From the NCBI GenBank assembly GCA_038380435.1, contig JAWZYU010000013.1, positions 60,724,946 to 60,788,945 of the forward strand: DNA of 64,000 bases, given 5' to 3'. Under the pieces are notes generated by a model. It did no database searches. It saw only the letters and a list, made by a program, of their open reading frames with translations, and had not been told where the DNA came from. A program made the translations under genes and the position numbers. Below are positions 10,790 through 20,849 of the stretch, one piece after another (positions within the stretch are counted from its first letter, which is position 1; every line of letters begins with the position of its first letter). The stretch is from Ryuthela nishihirai. Its lineage: Eukaryota > Arthropoda > Arachnida > Araneae > Heptathelidae.

Positions 10790-11440
10790 GCCTTCTGACC
10801 TTTTCTTTCGATTATTTTATCGGCCCACTAAAGTTTGGGTTCTGTCACTTTTTGAAGTTCTGATTTGTTTCAACACTTCACCCTCCGAATCTCGTACTGT
10901 GTAAACAGGAGGTTGTCGATGCAACACGTGATCCACTTTAAATATTTCTTCAGTCCTCAAATGCGTACCTGCCTTCTTGAAGGGGTACCTTAAGACTGGC
11001 TAGTCGAACCTTGTCCCCCACTTTAAATGTTGGCTTTCTTTTTCCTTGTGTGGGTTACCGAATAGATGCAGCCACATGACATCTCGTTGTGCAAGGACGT
11101 TGTGTTTCGCCCCCCCCCCCAAGGACGTGGGGGCCTTATCGAGTGCACTACAAACCATTGCGTTGTAACCTCGCACAACACATTGCAACACGTCCAAGTA
11201 GCAATAGTTGTTATGGCGCATGTAATATCTTCCCAGTCTCTCACGCAATGTACGATTCCATCTTTCCACCAAAGCTACTTTTTTGTTCGAGTGGGTGACA
11301 AAGAACCGAATACCCTTTTTTTTTTTTTGAGGAATTTCCGAAAAACATCGTAGTAAATTCGGTACCTTGATCCGTGTTTAAATTCAGGGGATATCACCCC
11401 TTGGAAAAGACTTTTTTTGAATGCCGATGCCCTTCCGTTT
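10790..11440 (-). pseudogene. Polinton-type integrase remnant
   Basis: Minus-strand frames show TDQGTEF (about 11370, part of the DDE catalytic core), MVERWNRTLRERLGRYY (11272 onward, containing the catalytic Glu), YLDVLQCVVRGYNA, then VGDKVRLASLK and, after a frameshift, EEIFKVDHVLHRQPPVYTVRD. The last block is the C-terminal DNA-binding part typical of Polinton integrases. Integrase inserts the element into host DNA. Frameshifts near 11330, 11260, 10990 and 10870 inactivate it. A homopolymer run (T on the plus strand, 11315-11328) marks one break. Confidence 0.8.
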
Positions 11441-11448
11441 CGGTTATG

Positions 11449-11505
11449 CCTTATGACGTACCTTATCCCCATAAAAGGAAAATGGGAATAAGGTATGTCA
11501 TAAGG
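11449..11505. repeat. Short hairpin next to integrase remnant
   Basis: Arms of 24 bases (11449-11472 and 11482-11505) pair with two mismatches around a 9-base loop. The arm begins CCTTATGACGTACCTTATCC. Its function is unknown. Confidence 0.85.
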
Positions 11506-11743
11506 GAAAAGCTCTGTTCGTGGGGGGTCGCTGGAATGCGACTATACTACTCCTGTTACTACGACCCAAAATAAACCCCTCCACCTCTATATCATTTTAG
11601 AAAAGTCTAGAGTTGAAAAAACGAAAACAAAAACAATATGATGCTTGATCACTTGCTTCTTGAACGAAGTTAGGTGTAAGTGAATAGCAAACAGTTTTCT
11701 GAATAAGAATTTGAATGCAATTTTGAGCCCAACACTTTAGATT

Positions 11744-12020
11744 ATGCCGGAATTTGAAAGTCTTTTAGCAGCAAAAAATATGGATATCGACTCGTATACC
11801 CAAGTCAGTTCCCAAGATTTAATGAAACTGCATCCTATATTCTATTTTGATGTTAGCAAACACCATTTATGCTAATATCAATTATCAACAACTGCAGATA
11901 TAGAAATAATATCTAAATTAAATGAATTGCCAAATGAGTTCTATCAGGTATACTGAGTAACAGTCTCGAAATGAAAGGAAACTTTGGAATCACTAGATGG
12001 ATAACGTTTAGTCGTTGGTT
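11744..12020 (+). pseudogene. Possible Polinton-linked hypothetical protein remnant
   Basis: From the ATG at 11744 the frame reads MPEFESLLAAKNMDIDSY, QDLMKLHPIFYFDVSK, then after a stop ADIEIISKLNELPNEFYQVY. The HPIFYFDVSK block resembles a small hypothetical protein I associate with Polinton-like elements of invertebrates (PIxxFDxSK followed by an xDIxI block). The match is from memory and short. It lies on the strand opposite to the other Polinton genes. It could equally be a chance frame. Confidence 0.35.
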
Positions 12021-12292
12021 AACGAATTTTGAAAAGCAATCGAAAACCACATAAAATTTTAACCAATGTTTAAAATCAAGTGATTGAATTAAAAAAATAT
12101 CGTACTACTGAGCTGAAAGTATGAAATGCGTTAGATGCACTATAAAAAAACTGCTAGAGATTGCATAATTTAGTAAAAGATGATCAAACTACAGTACTAC
12201 AAAAAAGTATGATGACAATACTTTTTTATTTCATTTCTCTACAAGCAAAGTTCAAACATCTTCCAAAAATTAATTTAAAATTACAACCAACT

Positions 12293-12577
12293 TTACGATA
12301 ATATTATCTCTCTCACCTTACTATCTAAATTTCCTAAAACTTTCTCTAATCTTTTGAACATATTAGTTTTTCCATCAAATATTTCTAAAGCATAAATCAA
12401 ACAATGATATAGGCCATAAATAATTGAGCCAGCAGATTCATTTACACATTTTTTCTCACTACCAGGTTTTTCAAAGCATTTTAACATCTCTTTTTTTAGA
12501 AATAAAATTTCGTCTCTCAAATATATTACCAACAATTTCAAATTTCTTCGCCCATATTTTTCCCTTCTCAAACACAT
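12293..12577 (-). other. Unrecognised 94-codon open frame
   Basis: The frame MCLRREKYGRRNLKLL to LDSKVREIILS is lysine- and leucine-rich and may form helices. I recognise no family. The minus-strand context gives no clear splice acceptor or donor at its borders. It is more likely chance than gene. Confidence 0.15.
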
Positions 12578-13766
12578 TGATTTTGTCGTAATCTTTCGCT
12601 ACAACTAAAAAATCCAAAACAAAGTTTCAAACACATTACTCCCAAAAATATTTAAATTAGTATTTCATGTGCCGAAAAAAATCTATTTTTCTTTTGCACA
12701 GTTTTTTTTCTCAGAGAATTAGAAAATAAATATTTTATCTCATCTCCTAAAACTATTCCCATAGGTTAACATAGAATTCTTTATATGTTAGCATTGTGCC
12801 AGAATTGTTATTTCTGATACTACACCACAGCTAATATTCAATATATTTGATTCCTGCTTCTGGAAGCATAGCAGCAATAATTTAAATGTTTAGGAAGCGC
12901 CAGACTCATTGCACATCAACTTAATTTATTATTTGATAAAAAATTTGAAATTTGCTGAAGAAATCTAAATAAAGCGTTACAGTCTCTTTGTTATTATGCA
13001 AAATTTCAATAATAATCAGTAAATGGGAGCAGTAAAATCATCATCGCTAAATTCTGATTTCGATATTGGGTTCGTCTGTAATGGTTTGAGCTGAGGTTCG
13101 CAAGATGGTAAGATGCTACGATGTTCTCGAAACTGAACTTAAAGTCCAATAATTGATAACTAATACTCAACCAATAATAATCGTTCATGGATTAATAATC
13201 AGTTATCAGGAACGTTGCGTAAATGAACACTAACATATAAAGCGAATAGGGAAAAAAAGAGTCATTATATTTTTCAGTAGTAAAGAATCACAGGAGATGT
13301 TCTGTAGACATGGAACTCATGTAACAATTAAGCTGAAAAAAAAAGTAGGTTTGAATCCCACTCACGACAAAACCAATTTTTTCAGCTTATTATTTCATTA
13401 TATATATATATATTTTTTTGAAAGCTTGTGGACCAAAGATCTGTTAGCTCTATGGATGCTATATAGGAAGCAATGCTTGCAGCAATAATGGAAGTCTGAG
13501 GCATGTGCGCTTTACGATACTAGTGAAATTTAAATTAATCCGTAATATTTAATAACTAATTAATCAATAATATATATCATTTGTTTGTTATAAAAGGTGC
13601 TGAAAGTTTCCCAGAGGTTTCATGGTCATTGCTGAGTATACTTCTAACGGGAAATTGAAAATCAGTAGGGTGGAAAAGAACACCAAAGTGAACTTTCTCT
13701 AATGTCGGACAAATGTAATGGAGTCAATAAATATATATAGGAAGGAATTGCCTAACTGGCATGGTA
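12578..13766. other. AT-rich intron without recognisable feature
   Basis: Nothing beyond simple AT-rich sequence and a short (TA)n run near 13400-13412 is seen. Confidence 0.5.
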
Positions 13767-13979
13767 CAGTCGCTCAAAAAAGTATCCGAACGCTATGGTT
13801 GATTACAGAATTCAGAAAAAATATCTGGCAACGATTTTTTTAGAAATTAATGATCTTTCAACCTTCGTGTACTGTACACGAAGGTTGCCAGATCACTAAT
13901 TTCTAAAAAAATCGTTGCCAGTTGTTTTTACTGAATTTTGTATACAACCATAGCGTTCGGATACTTTTTTGAGCGACTG
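13767..13979. mobile_element. 213-bp palindromic MITE with Tc1/mariner-type ends
   Basis: The element begins CAGTCGCTCAAAAAAGTATC and ends with the exact complement. The two halves pair almost throughout, including GGCAACGATTTTTTTAGAAA and its complement, with the fold centre at CGTGTACTGTACACG (near 13876). TA flanks both sides (13765-13766 and 13980-13981), the target duplication of Tc1/mariner elements. It has no coding capacity and is a classic palindromic MITE. Confidence 0.92.
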
Positions 13980-13989
13980 TACGGAAGTC

Positions 13990-14345
13990 AACACCTTATG
14001 ATTGCATCAAGACAAAGCTTCCAGTCATACCTCAGCTGGTACATGCCCTTATCTTCAATGGATTATATATATCTCCGAGGAAACCAGAATACCCACTATA
14101 CCATTCAAGTTCATTTCTGTGAAGTCCCGGAATGCTTTGCCCATGGACCACTGTGCATTTGGACTCTTAAAATGGCTCTGGATAACGTCGATCGCGGACT
14201 GTTGATGGATTCTGGAAAGCTTGTAAAAACGAATGGACCGATTAGACGTGGCAATGCTTTGCAGCCGCCTATTACAGTGGAAGGTGTGTGGTACAAATGT
14301 TGCAAAACAAGAATACCATATCGAGCAATATCGATGGTAGAATAG
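13990..14345 (+). pseudogene. Tc1/mariner-like transposase C-terminal remnant
   Basis: Plus-strand frames read HQDKASSHTSAGTC (catalytic Asp in QDKASSH), then TIPFKFISVKSRNALPMDHC and FGLLK, where normal copies have PVKSPDxSPMDxCxFGLLK. The third catalytic acidic residue lies in this last block. Breaks occur near 14180 and 14340. It directly abuts the MITE at 13767-13979; whether the two once belonged together is not shown. Confidence 0.65.
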
Positions 14346-15752
14346 AGGTATATGATATTCTATGGTTCTCTGGAAACAGGGCCATGTAATGTAATCAACC
14401 TCAGTGTTTAAACACATTTTTCAGTTCAGAGTTCGATTTCATACAGAAAAATCTAGTCAAAGAACGATTTTAAATCCAAAACATTCCCGGCAGACAAAAT
14501 TGTTTATGCCATTATTTTAAAAGCACTTTTTACAAGACAAAAAAGGTGACTTTGACTAGAAGTATTTGATATTAGTCAATACTAATATATTTATAAAATA
14601 TATTATAAAATATGATTTTTTACACCTTTTATTATTTAACAATGAAATTAAGAAAAATGTTTTTTTACATTAATTTGTTCAAATTAATACTTTGACCTGT
14701 TGACTTCATACCACTCCGTATTGAGTTAATAACCCAAATCGTTAACTACAATAAAATCTGATTTCGGACCTAAAGACACTATTACGAAATACATTATTGA
14801 CCAAATAGTATATTTATATTGGTATGTTTTATTTAAACAAATATAATTAATAATTAATCATATTAAATAACTATTTAATGTTAATAAAAACTTTTTTCAT
14901 AGTTTTTCAAAAAATAAATCATTTAAATTAAGCATATGCACGAATAATTTATGAAAAAAAAAGACGTGTAAAAACAGGAGAAATGCCAACAACATTTTCT
15001 AGCTACCATTTTTCCCTACTGTAAGATCCAATATGTTTCAACTACATTAAAAATAATTCAATATATTTTAAAGGTTTTTTCCGCTTTTTGAAACTATATC
15101 AGGATTTATTCTTAAGAAAATGACATTTGTTCTACACCAACGGTAATAAACCTAGCAGGGTTCTTTAGAATAATAACCTCTATTAAATGCAGGCAGTTTC
15201 TAATGAAAATAATTTGCTAAATAAAAAAGAATTATTTTAAGTGAAGCTTTGTGCTTCTGAATTTTTCTGTGGGGATTTCATTATTTTTATATTGAATAAA
15301 CAAAAGCTTCCTAGTATGTTTTACACGCCCATTATTCACTATACACTCAAACTAACAAGTAAAACTCATTTTCTTGCCAACCACTTAAAGATCTAATTTA
15401 ACAAAGTTTAACTTTAATTTAGCTATAATAAAAAAAAGGTTTAATAATAGGATGAGAATTTCAGATTTTTAAGAACAATGCATATTATATATATATTATG
15501 TGAAACTGAGTGTGAGAGGAAAAGTGAATTAAATGTAATGAAAAACAGTTTGAAATTTTAGAATATACGAACAAATTCTTAAATGAACTTCTTAACTACT
15601 CTTTTACTCCAACTCCACAGAAGAATATTTCACAAAATTGTTGTGACTGAATAATATTAGTTGCATCACTTAAGTTTTGTTTATCATTCAAAATTTATTT
15701 ATTATGATAAATTAAAGAAATTATTGAGAAAATAAATAAAAATTTTAATTAC
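14346..15752. other. AT-rich dynein intron, nothing recognised
   Basis: No conserved coding or RNA feature was seen. Confidence 0.5.
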
Positions 15753-15881
15753 CCTTTTTACAAACTTGTAATCATAGACCAGACCACTCTCAGGAAAAGG
15801 ACATTTGAATGTTCTTGATAAAGGTTTAAGTGTTTCTCTAGGAGTTTCACAGCATTCCCTTAGTTCTTCTGAAAGGTCATC
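15753..15881 (-). CDS. Axonemal dynein heavy chain exon between AAA2 and AAA3
   Basis: This 129-base exon encodes 43 residues, beginning DDLSEELRECCETPRE and ending FPESGLVYDYKFVKR. The FPExGxVYDYxF block is typical of the linker between AAA2 and AAA3 in axonemal dynein heavy chains. On the minus strand the acceptor is TCTCTTAAAG just above 15881 and the donor GTAATT just below 15753, both phase 0. It follows the exon at 26791-26886 and precedes 2784-2996, joining YKFVKR to [10 protein letters not shown] without a frame change. Confidence 0.88.
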
Positions 15882-15940
15882 CTTTAAGAGAAAAAAAGCC
15901 TTATTAAACCTACAGAAAATTCAAAACACAGCTGAATTTT

Positions 15941-16080
15941 ACTTAAATATAAAAAACATAATATGTAGTACACACTAAATTTTTGATTATATCTCATCTT
16001 TACTAATGTATCAGTTTGATAACTTAAATATAAAAAACATAATATGTACGTTTGATTATATCTCATCTTTACTAATGTAT
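15941..16080. repeat. Tandem duplication of about 70 bases
   Basis: The stretch 15941-16011 (ACTTAAATATAAAAAACATA to TACTAATGTAT) recurs at 16023-16080 with an internal deletion of about 12 bases. It lies in the intron just upstream of the dynein exon at 15753-15881. Confidence 0.85.
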
Positions 16081-16434
16081 TATGTTTATTTTCTTTCTGA
16101 CTAGTATATTCATAGAATCACAAGACTGTACAAGTATTTATTATTCATTTTATCCATACAAGGTTCTCATCGTTAAAAACTAATGCAAAATTACAGTGAG
16201 AACTAGGAAATCAGAGAAAGTTAGAATGTCTACCGTAAATCTGTTCGGATCCGCTGCAATGACTCCACTTGCTTATTCCAACTTAGTGAAAAAATTTGAG
16301 TATGCATTAAAAGAAGCCAGATAAACTGAAGATACTTTAAAAACAGACATAGGGGTTAGGCAGCTAGCGATTGTTCCAGCAAGGCAAACTTTGTGTGGTG
16401 TGTTAGCTTTAACTGATGCAGTGATCAGCAGTGA

Positions 16435-16463
16435 CTTCAGTATTAGAAGGGCTAATACTGAAG
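16435..16463. repeat. Perfect 12-base hairpin
   Basis: CTTCAGTATTAG, loop AAGGG, then CTAATACTGAAG form an exact inverted repeat. No neighbouring element explains it. Confidence 0.85.
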
Positions 16464-16497
16464 ACTATTCCTTATATGAAAAAAATTAAAATAAATA

Positions 16498-16672
16498 AAT
16501 ACCCCCTCAAGCACCTGCTTGCCACAGAGGTCTGACACGAGCCTATTAGTTTAAATGCCATAGCAGGTCTGTGAGGATGGCAGGACCTCAGAAGAAAAAC
16601 AACACACACAACCATGCCTTACGGGGCTCGAACCCAGGTCCCTTAGATCAGTAACCAAGTGATCTACTCGGC
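16498..16672 (-). mobile_element. tRNA-derived SINE (SINE-A), copy 1
   Basis: Read on the minus strand, a tRNA-like head with B box GGTTCGAGCCC is followed by the SINE-A body (CTGCCATCCTCACAGACC) and the 3' end GCAAGCAGGTGCTTGAGGGG, then an A/T-rich tail. The head abuts the (GAT)n tail of LINE copy 2. It would be transcribed by RNA polymerase III from the A and B boxes. Confidence 0.85.
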
Positions 16673-18185
16673 ATCATCATCATCATCATCATCATCCTCA
16701 AGCAGCCATGGGCTACGGAGGTCCAACCAGACCGTGCAATTTAGTTCTCCAAGCAAGTCTATCCTGAGCTACATCTACTGCATCTGGCCACTGCACACCA
16801 ATTCTAACAAGGTCCTATTTGACATTGTCTGCCCACCTCATCCTAGGTCTCCCCTTCTTTCTGAGGCCTTTAGGCACACTGTTCATAACCCTATTCGCCA
16901 ATCTATAATTATTCATACGGGCAACATGGCCAAACCAACGGAGTCTCTCTCTGCACAATATGCTGCTTAAAGGAGGTTGCAAACTCCTTTGCCTAACCTC
17001 ATCATTAGTTACAAAGTTGAACCACCTAATGCCCAATATACTGCGTAAGCATCTGGAATCAAAAGCATCTAGTTTCCTGTTATCTTGTTTACAAAGTGTC
17101 CAAGTTTCACTACCATAACTAACCCTAGAAAGAACCAAACTATTATACAGTCTAATTTTAGTCTTTAGGTGTATACGCCTATTTCTCCACACTCTCCATA
17201 GATTTTTAAAAGTCCCGGCAGCAATCCCTATTCGTCTGTTAATCTCATGCCGCACATCACCATTATCTGTTACATAGCTCCCAAGATAATTAAACTGTGA
17301 CACCTGCTCAAGACTGCAACCATTCAGATTAACTGAATCACAGCCTATCACAGCCTGCCTGACCAATTTTCATCACTTTAGTTTTCTCTCTGTTTATAAC
17401 CAAACCTACTCTACTACCAGTCTCATCAACAGCTCGAATGAAAGAGTTCATCTCATCAACATCATTTGCCAAAAGGGCTAAATCATCAGCATAATCTAAA
17501 TCAGACATTTTCGTATCTCCAGCCCATTTAAGGCCAAAATCTTTCCCTTGAAGTGAATTTCGCATAACATAATCAATAACCAAGCTAAAGAGAAAAGGAG
17601 AGAAAATGCACCCTTGTCGAACACCAGAAGTAATGCTAAACCAATTGCTGCAAGCCTTACCAACTCTCACACACGACTCAGTGTTATTATAGAGAGCTTT
17701 CATTATGTTAACTAACTTGTCTGGTATACCATATGATTTCACAATCAACCACAAATTATGACGATCAACAGAGTCGAAAGCCTTTTTGAAATCAACAAAG
17801 CTAGCAACCAAAGGTTTCTGAAACTCTAAACATTTCTCAAGAATCTGCCTAAGTGAAAATATCTGATCCACACATCCCCTACCACTTTGGAAATGTGAAT
17901 CCACATTGCTCATCACGCAATTGACTGTCAACCAGATTCTTAATTCTATTAAGCACAATCATGGAAAGAACTTTACCTGGAACAGAGAGTAGGCTGATAC
18001 CCCTATAGTTATCACAAGAACTGCGATCACCTTTTTTGAAAATAGGGATAACAATAGCTCTGGTAAAATCCTTAGGAACCATGCCTTTATCATAAAAGAT
18101 ATTCAGAATTTCAGTCATCCAAGTGGTAACCGAAACATTCCCAGCTCTAAGCATTTCGGTAGTAATTTCACTACTCGGCAAGGCC
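16673..18185 (-). mobile_element. RTE-like LINE, copy 2: reverse transcriptase to 3' tail
   Basis: This 5'-truncated copy reads on the minus strand from EITTEMLRAGN through RT motifs DNYRGISLLS, ASFVDFKKAFDSVDRHNL, ITSGVRQGC, DLDYADDLALLAND (catalytic YADD intact) and INREKTKVM, then the C-terminal region YLGSYVTDNGDVRHEINRR, YGSETWTLC, ERLRWFGHVARM and GRPRMRWADNVK. It ends GCTGCTTGAG followed by a (GAT)n tail (16673-16697). There is no RNase H domain. A single ORF with APE endonuclease plus RT and a short-repeat tail suggests the RTE/BovB clade. Frames shift near 17350 and 17900. This is one of the best preserved copies here. Confidence 0.87.
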
Positions 18186-19327
18186 TGTAAAATTAGAAGT
18201 AGCTTCTAGGATTCTTCTCTGTCCTACATGTCGCAAATAAAATATATATATATGTGATTTCCACATATATATATATACACAGTAGAAGTTTGCTAATATT
18301 GCAAATTTGCATCAAAATCTAACGGACAGTGAGAGAGTGGTAGAACGCGATATTAAGTACACTCTTAAAAAAGAAGAAATGAACTCAATTATTGATTTCG
18401 ACCAATTAATTATCCAATAGCCAATATCTAAAATAAAGTTCGAGGACATGTAATAACTAAAATTATGTGTGTGGTTTTTATTTTTCTTGCTCTATTTTTT
18501 TTTGGTTTTGTGTATTTGTGTTTACACTATTTTTATTGTCACATTTATGAATTTTTGCGATATTCTGTATATGTATGTATTTATGTATGGATTATGATTC
18601 TAAGTGTATTCCTTCAAGTTTCCTTGTTAAGTCTAAGAAGGCCTGAGTTTCGAGGACCGTTCTCGGATGGGCACACTGTATCAATTTTAGTCCAATAAAC
18701 TAGACTTATTTCGTTTTACATGACAGATTTGTGTAGCTTCGTAAATTGTAATAAATTATTGGCTGGCGGCAAATTGTCGCACTGAGCAGTCCAGTTTCGC
18801 TACCTCAGCACCCAAGTGCTCGCCAGTTATGATAATTCACGGACGCCGTAGTATCAAGAGTCGAGGGAAAGAAAGGATACCATTTCAGCCAGAGTTCTAT
18901 TGATTTTTTTTTAATTCTGGAAAAACAAACAATAACAGTGTGTTTATTATAAAGTGAATTGATCTGAGATTTGAATTATACTCTGTGGGAAAGGAGTAGG
19001 AAAAGCAAGCTAGAGCTGCTCCTATTTCAGTTTATCAAGTGCACATTGCTAAGTTGATCTCCACGAGGGCCCAAAGAGGTTGCCATACATTTCTGGCATT
19101 ACAGAGGGCCACAACGTAATAACCCCCCCCCCCCCAAACTATACGACAGGATTATTATACCTAATTGCGCTACCCCACCTCCCCCCTATATACACACAAT
19201 CCGCCTTCCGGAGTGTGAGACACTGTGATCAACTCTATCAAATGATTTAGAACTATTTAAGAAAATTGCACTGACTTTCTGCAATTGATCAGTTCCATTG
19301 ACAATGAAATAAATTAATTTTTAAACT
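18186..19327. other. No recognisable gene
   Basis: Contains a (TA)n palindrome (18243-18282) and a poly-C run near 19124. A 77-codon frame at 18465-18698 is mostly hydrophobic and without known relatives; I regard it as chance. Confidence 0.45.
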
Positions 19328-19518
19328 GCACCGAGTGGCTAGCGCGTTTGGCTACTTATCTAAGGGATCTGGGTTCGAGCCCCGGATAAGGAATGGACAT
19401 CTGTGTTGTTTTTCTGCTGAGATCCTGCCATCCTCTCAGACTTTCTACTGTGGCGTATAAACTGACAGGCTCTTGTCAGACCTCTGCGGCAAGTAGCTGC
19501 TTCAGGGGGTAATTTTTT
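19328..19518 (+). mobile_element. SINE-A, copy 2
   Basis: The tRNA-like head has an A box in CCGAGTGGCTAGCG and a B box GGGTTCGAGCCCC. The body includes CTGCCATCCTCTCAGA and the 3' end is GCAAGTAGCTGCTTCAGGGG followed by a T-rich tail. The first few bases of the tRNA head are lost. Confidence 0.87.
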
Positions 19519-19519
19519 A

Positions 19520-19718
19520 GCCGTCCCGTGGCCGAGTGGTTAGCACTCTTGGCTACTGAGCTAAGGGACCAGGGTTCAAACCTCAGGTAAGGCATGGATA
19601 TTCGTGTTGTTTTTCTGCTGATGTCTTGCCATCCTCACAGATCTTCTACTGTGGCATATAAACTGACAGATTCCTGTCAGACCTCTGTAGCAAGTAGCTG
19701 CTTGAGAGGATTTTTTTT
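19520..19718 (+). mobile_element. SINE-A, copy 3 (full-length, tandem to copy 2)
   Basis: This is the most complete head: GCCGTCCCGTGGCCGAGTGG (A box TGGCCGAGTGG), B box GGGTTCAAACC, then the body and 3' end CCTCTGTAGCAAGTAGCTGC followed by TTGAGAGGATTTTT. The A box resembles tRNA-Ser/Leu-type genes. It follows copy 2 head-to-tail in the same orientation. Confidence 0.88.
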
Positions 19719-19784
19719 AATTTTTATGCTCTGTACTAAACTATTCACGAAAGTTACAACGCGCTTCACTGAAAAATGAATAAT

Positions 19785-20225
19785 TATTTCAAAACCTCTT
19801 TAATCTTTCCTTCACAATTTGTTCTATTACCTTAGAAAAAAATAGGCAATAAAGAAATCGGCCCATAATTAGATAAATCATTAAAATCACCCTTTTTAAA
19901 AATTGGAATACCTCTAGCCATTTTAAAGCTATCAAAAAATATTCTCTCCGTAAAACAGGCATTCATTAACTTAACTAGAAAATCAAGATGGCATTTCATC
20001 ACTAACTTTAAAGTTCTACAACTAATATTATCCCAGCCCACTATTTTCTGTCATTAGGACTAAGAATAGTATTAAACACTTAAGTATGATTTGTAAATTC
20101 CAAATACATTGAATTTTTATATATATTAAACATATTAGATAATCTGAGACGATTTTTCTAAAAATTTCAGACGAATTTTCTGAAAAATGTTTTTTCTGAC
20201 GAATTTTCTGAAAAAGAACTGTCAT
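19785..20225 (-). mobile_element. CR1/L2-like LINE fragment
   Basis: The minus strand encodes MGWDNISCRTLKLV, SFKMARGIPIFKKGDFNDLS and NYGPISLLPIF, then after a frameshift SKVIEQIVKERLKRF. This is the start of a reverse transcriptase (RT0-RT1 region) of CR1/Jockey-type LINEs and clearly differs from the RTE-like copies. Stops and shifts interrupt it and no other domain is present. Confidence 0.75.
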
Positions 20226-20334
20226 TGATAATAATAAAATGCTTGTGAAACTAAGAAGCCAATCCTAAGGAGAGGTCTGTACAGACAGGTAAGGAATTGT
20301 GCTTTTTATTTTTACCTATAATGCGATTTACAGA

Positions 20335-20505
20335 CCGTGGGCTACTGATCAAAGGCACCAGGATTCGAGCCCTGGGTAAAGCATGAGTGTCTGTGTTGGT
20401 TTTCTGATTAGATCTCGTCTTCCATACATATCTCTATGGCGTATGAAACTGACAGGCTTTGTTAGGCCTCTGTGAAAAGTAGCTACTTGAGGAGAGTATT
20501 TATTT
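20335..20505 (+). mobile_element. SINE-A, copy 4
   Basis: Head truncated before the A box. The B box reads GGATTCGAGCCC; the body and the 3' end AAAAGTAGCTACTTGAGGAG are followed by a (TATT)n tail. Confidence 0.82.
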
Positions 20506-20597
20506 ATTTATTTTTCCCAGAATTAACTATACATTGAGTGTATTCATTTTCAAAACATTTAGATTGAAGGTCCTTAATGTTTTTAGCTATTAATAAA

Positions 20598-20768
20598 AAA
20601 TAAATACCCCTTCAAGCAGCTGCTTGGCCACAGAGGTCTGACAATGATTTGTCAGTTTATATGCCATAGTAGATCTGTGAGGATGGCAGGAACTCAGCAG
20701 AAAAATGACACATACATCCATGCCTTATCCGGGACTCGAACCCAGGTCCCTTAGATCAATAGTCAAGT
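20598..20768 (-). mobile_element. SINE-A, copy 5
   Basis: Minus-strand copy with B box GGGTTCGAGTCCCGG, the standard body, and 3' end AGCAGCTGCTTGAAGGGG followed by an A/T tail. The head is cut at about 20768. Confidence 0.83.
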
Positions 20769-20849
20769 TAATCTTTTAAAATATGCATATTGATATTTAT
20801 ACACTTGAATGTAATTTTGGCTATAACTAAATTAGAACAACATCAAACA

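Larger units (their letters stand above)
9230..12020 (-). mobile_element. Polinton/adintovirus-like element relic
   Basis: Three minus-strand gene remnants typical of Polintons (Mavericks) and the related adintoviruses lie side by side: an adenovirus-type cysteine protease (9230-9586), a capsid-type protein of the family known from C. elegans F54H12.2 (9519-10680), and a retroviral-type integrase (10790-11440). A possible fourth gene lies on the plus strand (11744-12020). Polintons are large self-replicating DNA elements that encode virus-like capsid genes. All genes here are frameshifted. No polymerase, packaging ATPase or terminal inverted repeat was seen, so this is an internal fragment of what was probably a 15-20 kb element. 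Confidence 0.8.

Noticed and set aside
16659..16970. Poly-serine open frame on the plus strand
   Set aside because: The serines come from the (CAT)n tail of LINE copy 2 read in the wrong strand.
18243..18282. AT palindrome as a possible regulatory hairpin
   Set aside because: It is a simple (TA)n repeat folding on itself.
18465..18698. 77-codon hydrophobic frame that could be a small membrane protein
   Set aside because: It is rich in TTT/TAT codons as expected for AT-rich DNA and has no recognised relative or conserved context.
19520..19595. Possible functional tRNA gene
   Set aside because: A and B boxes are present, but the sequence continues into a SINE body found five times, and the stems are imperfect.
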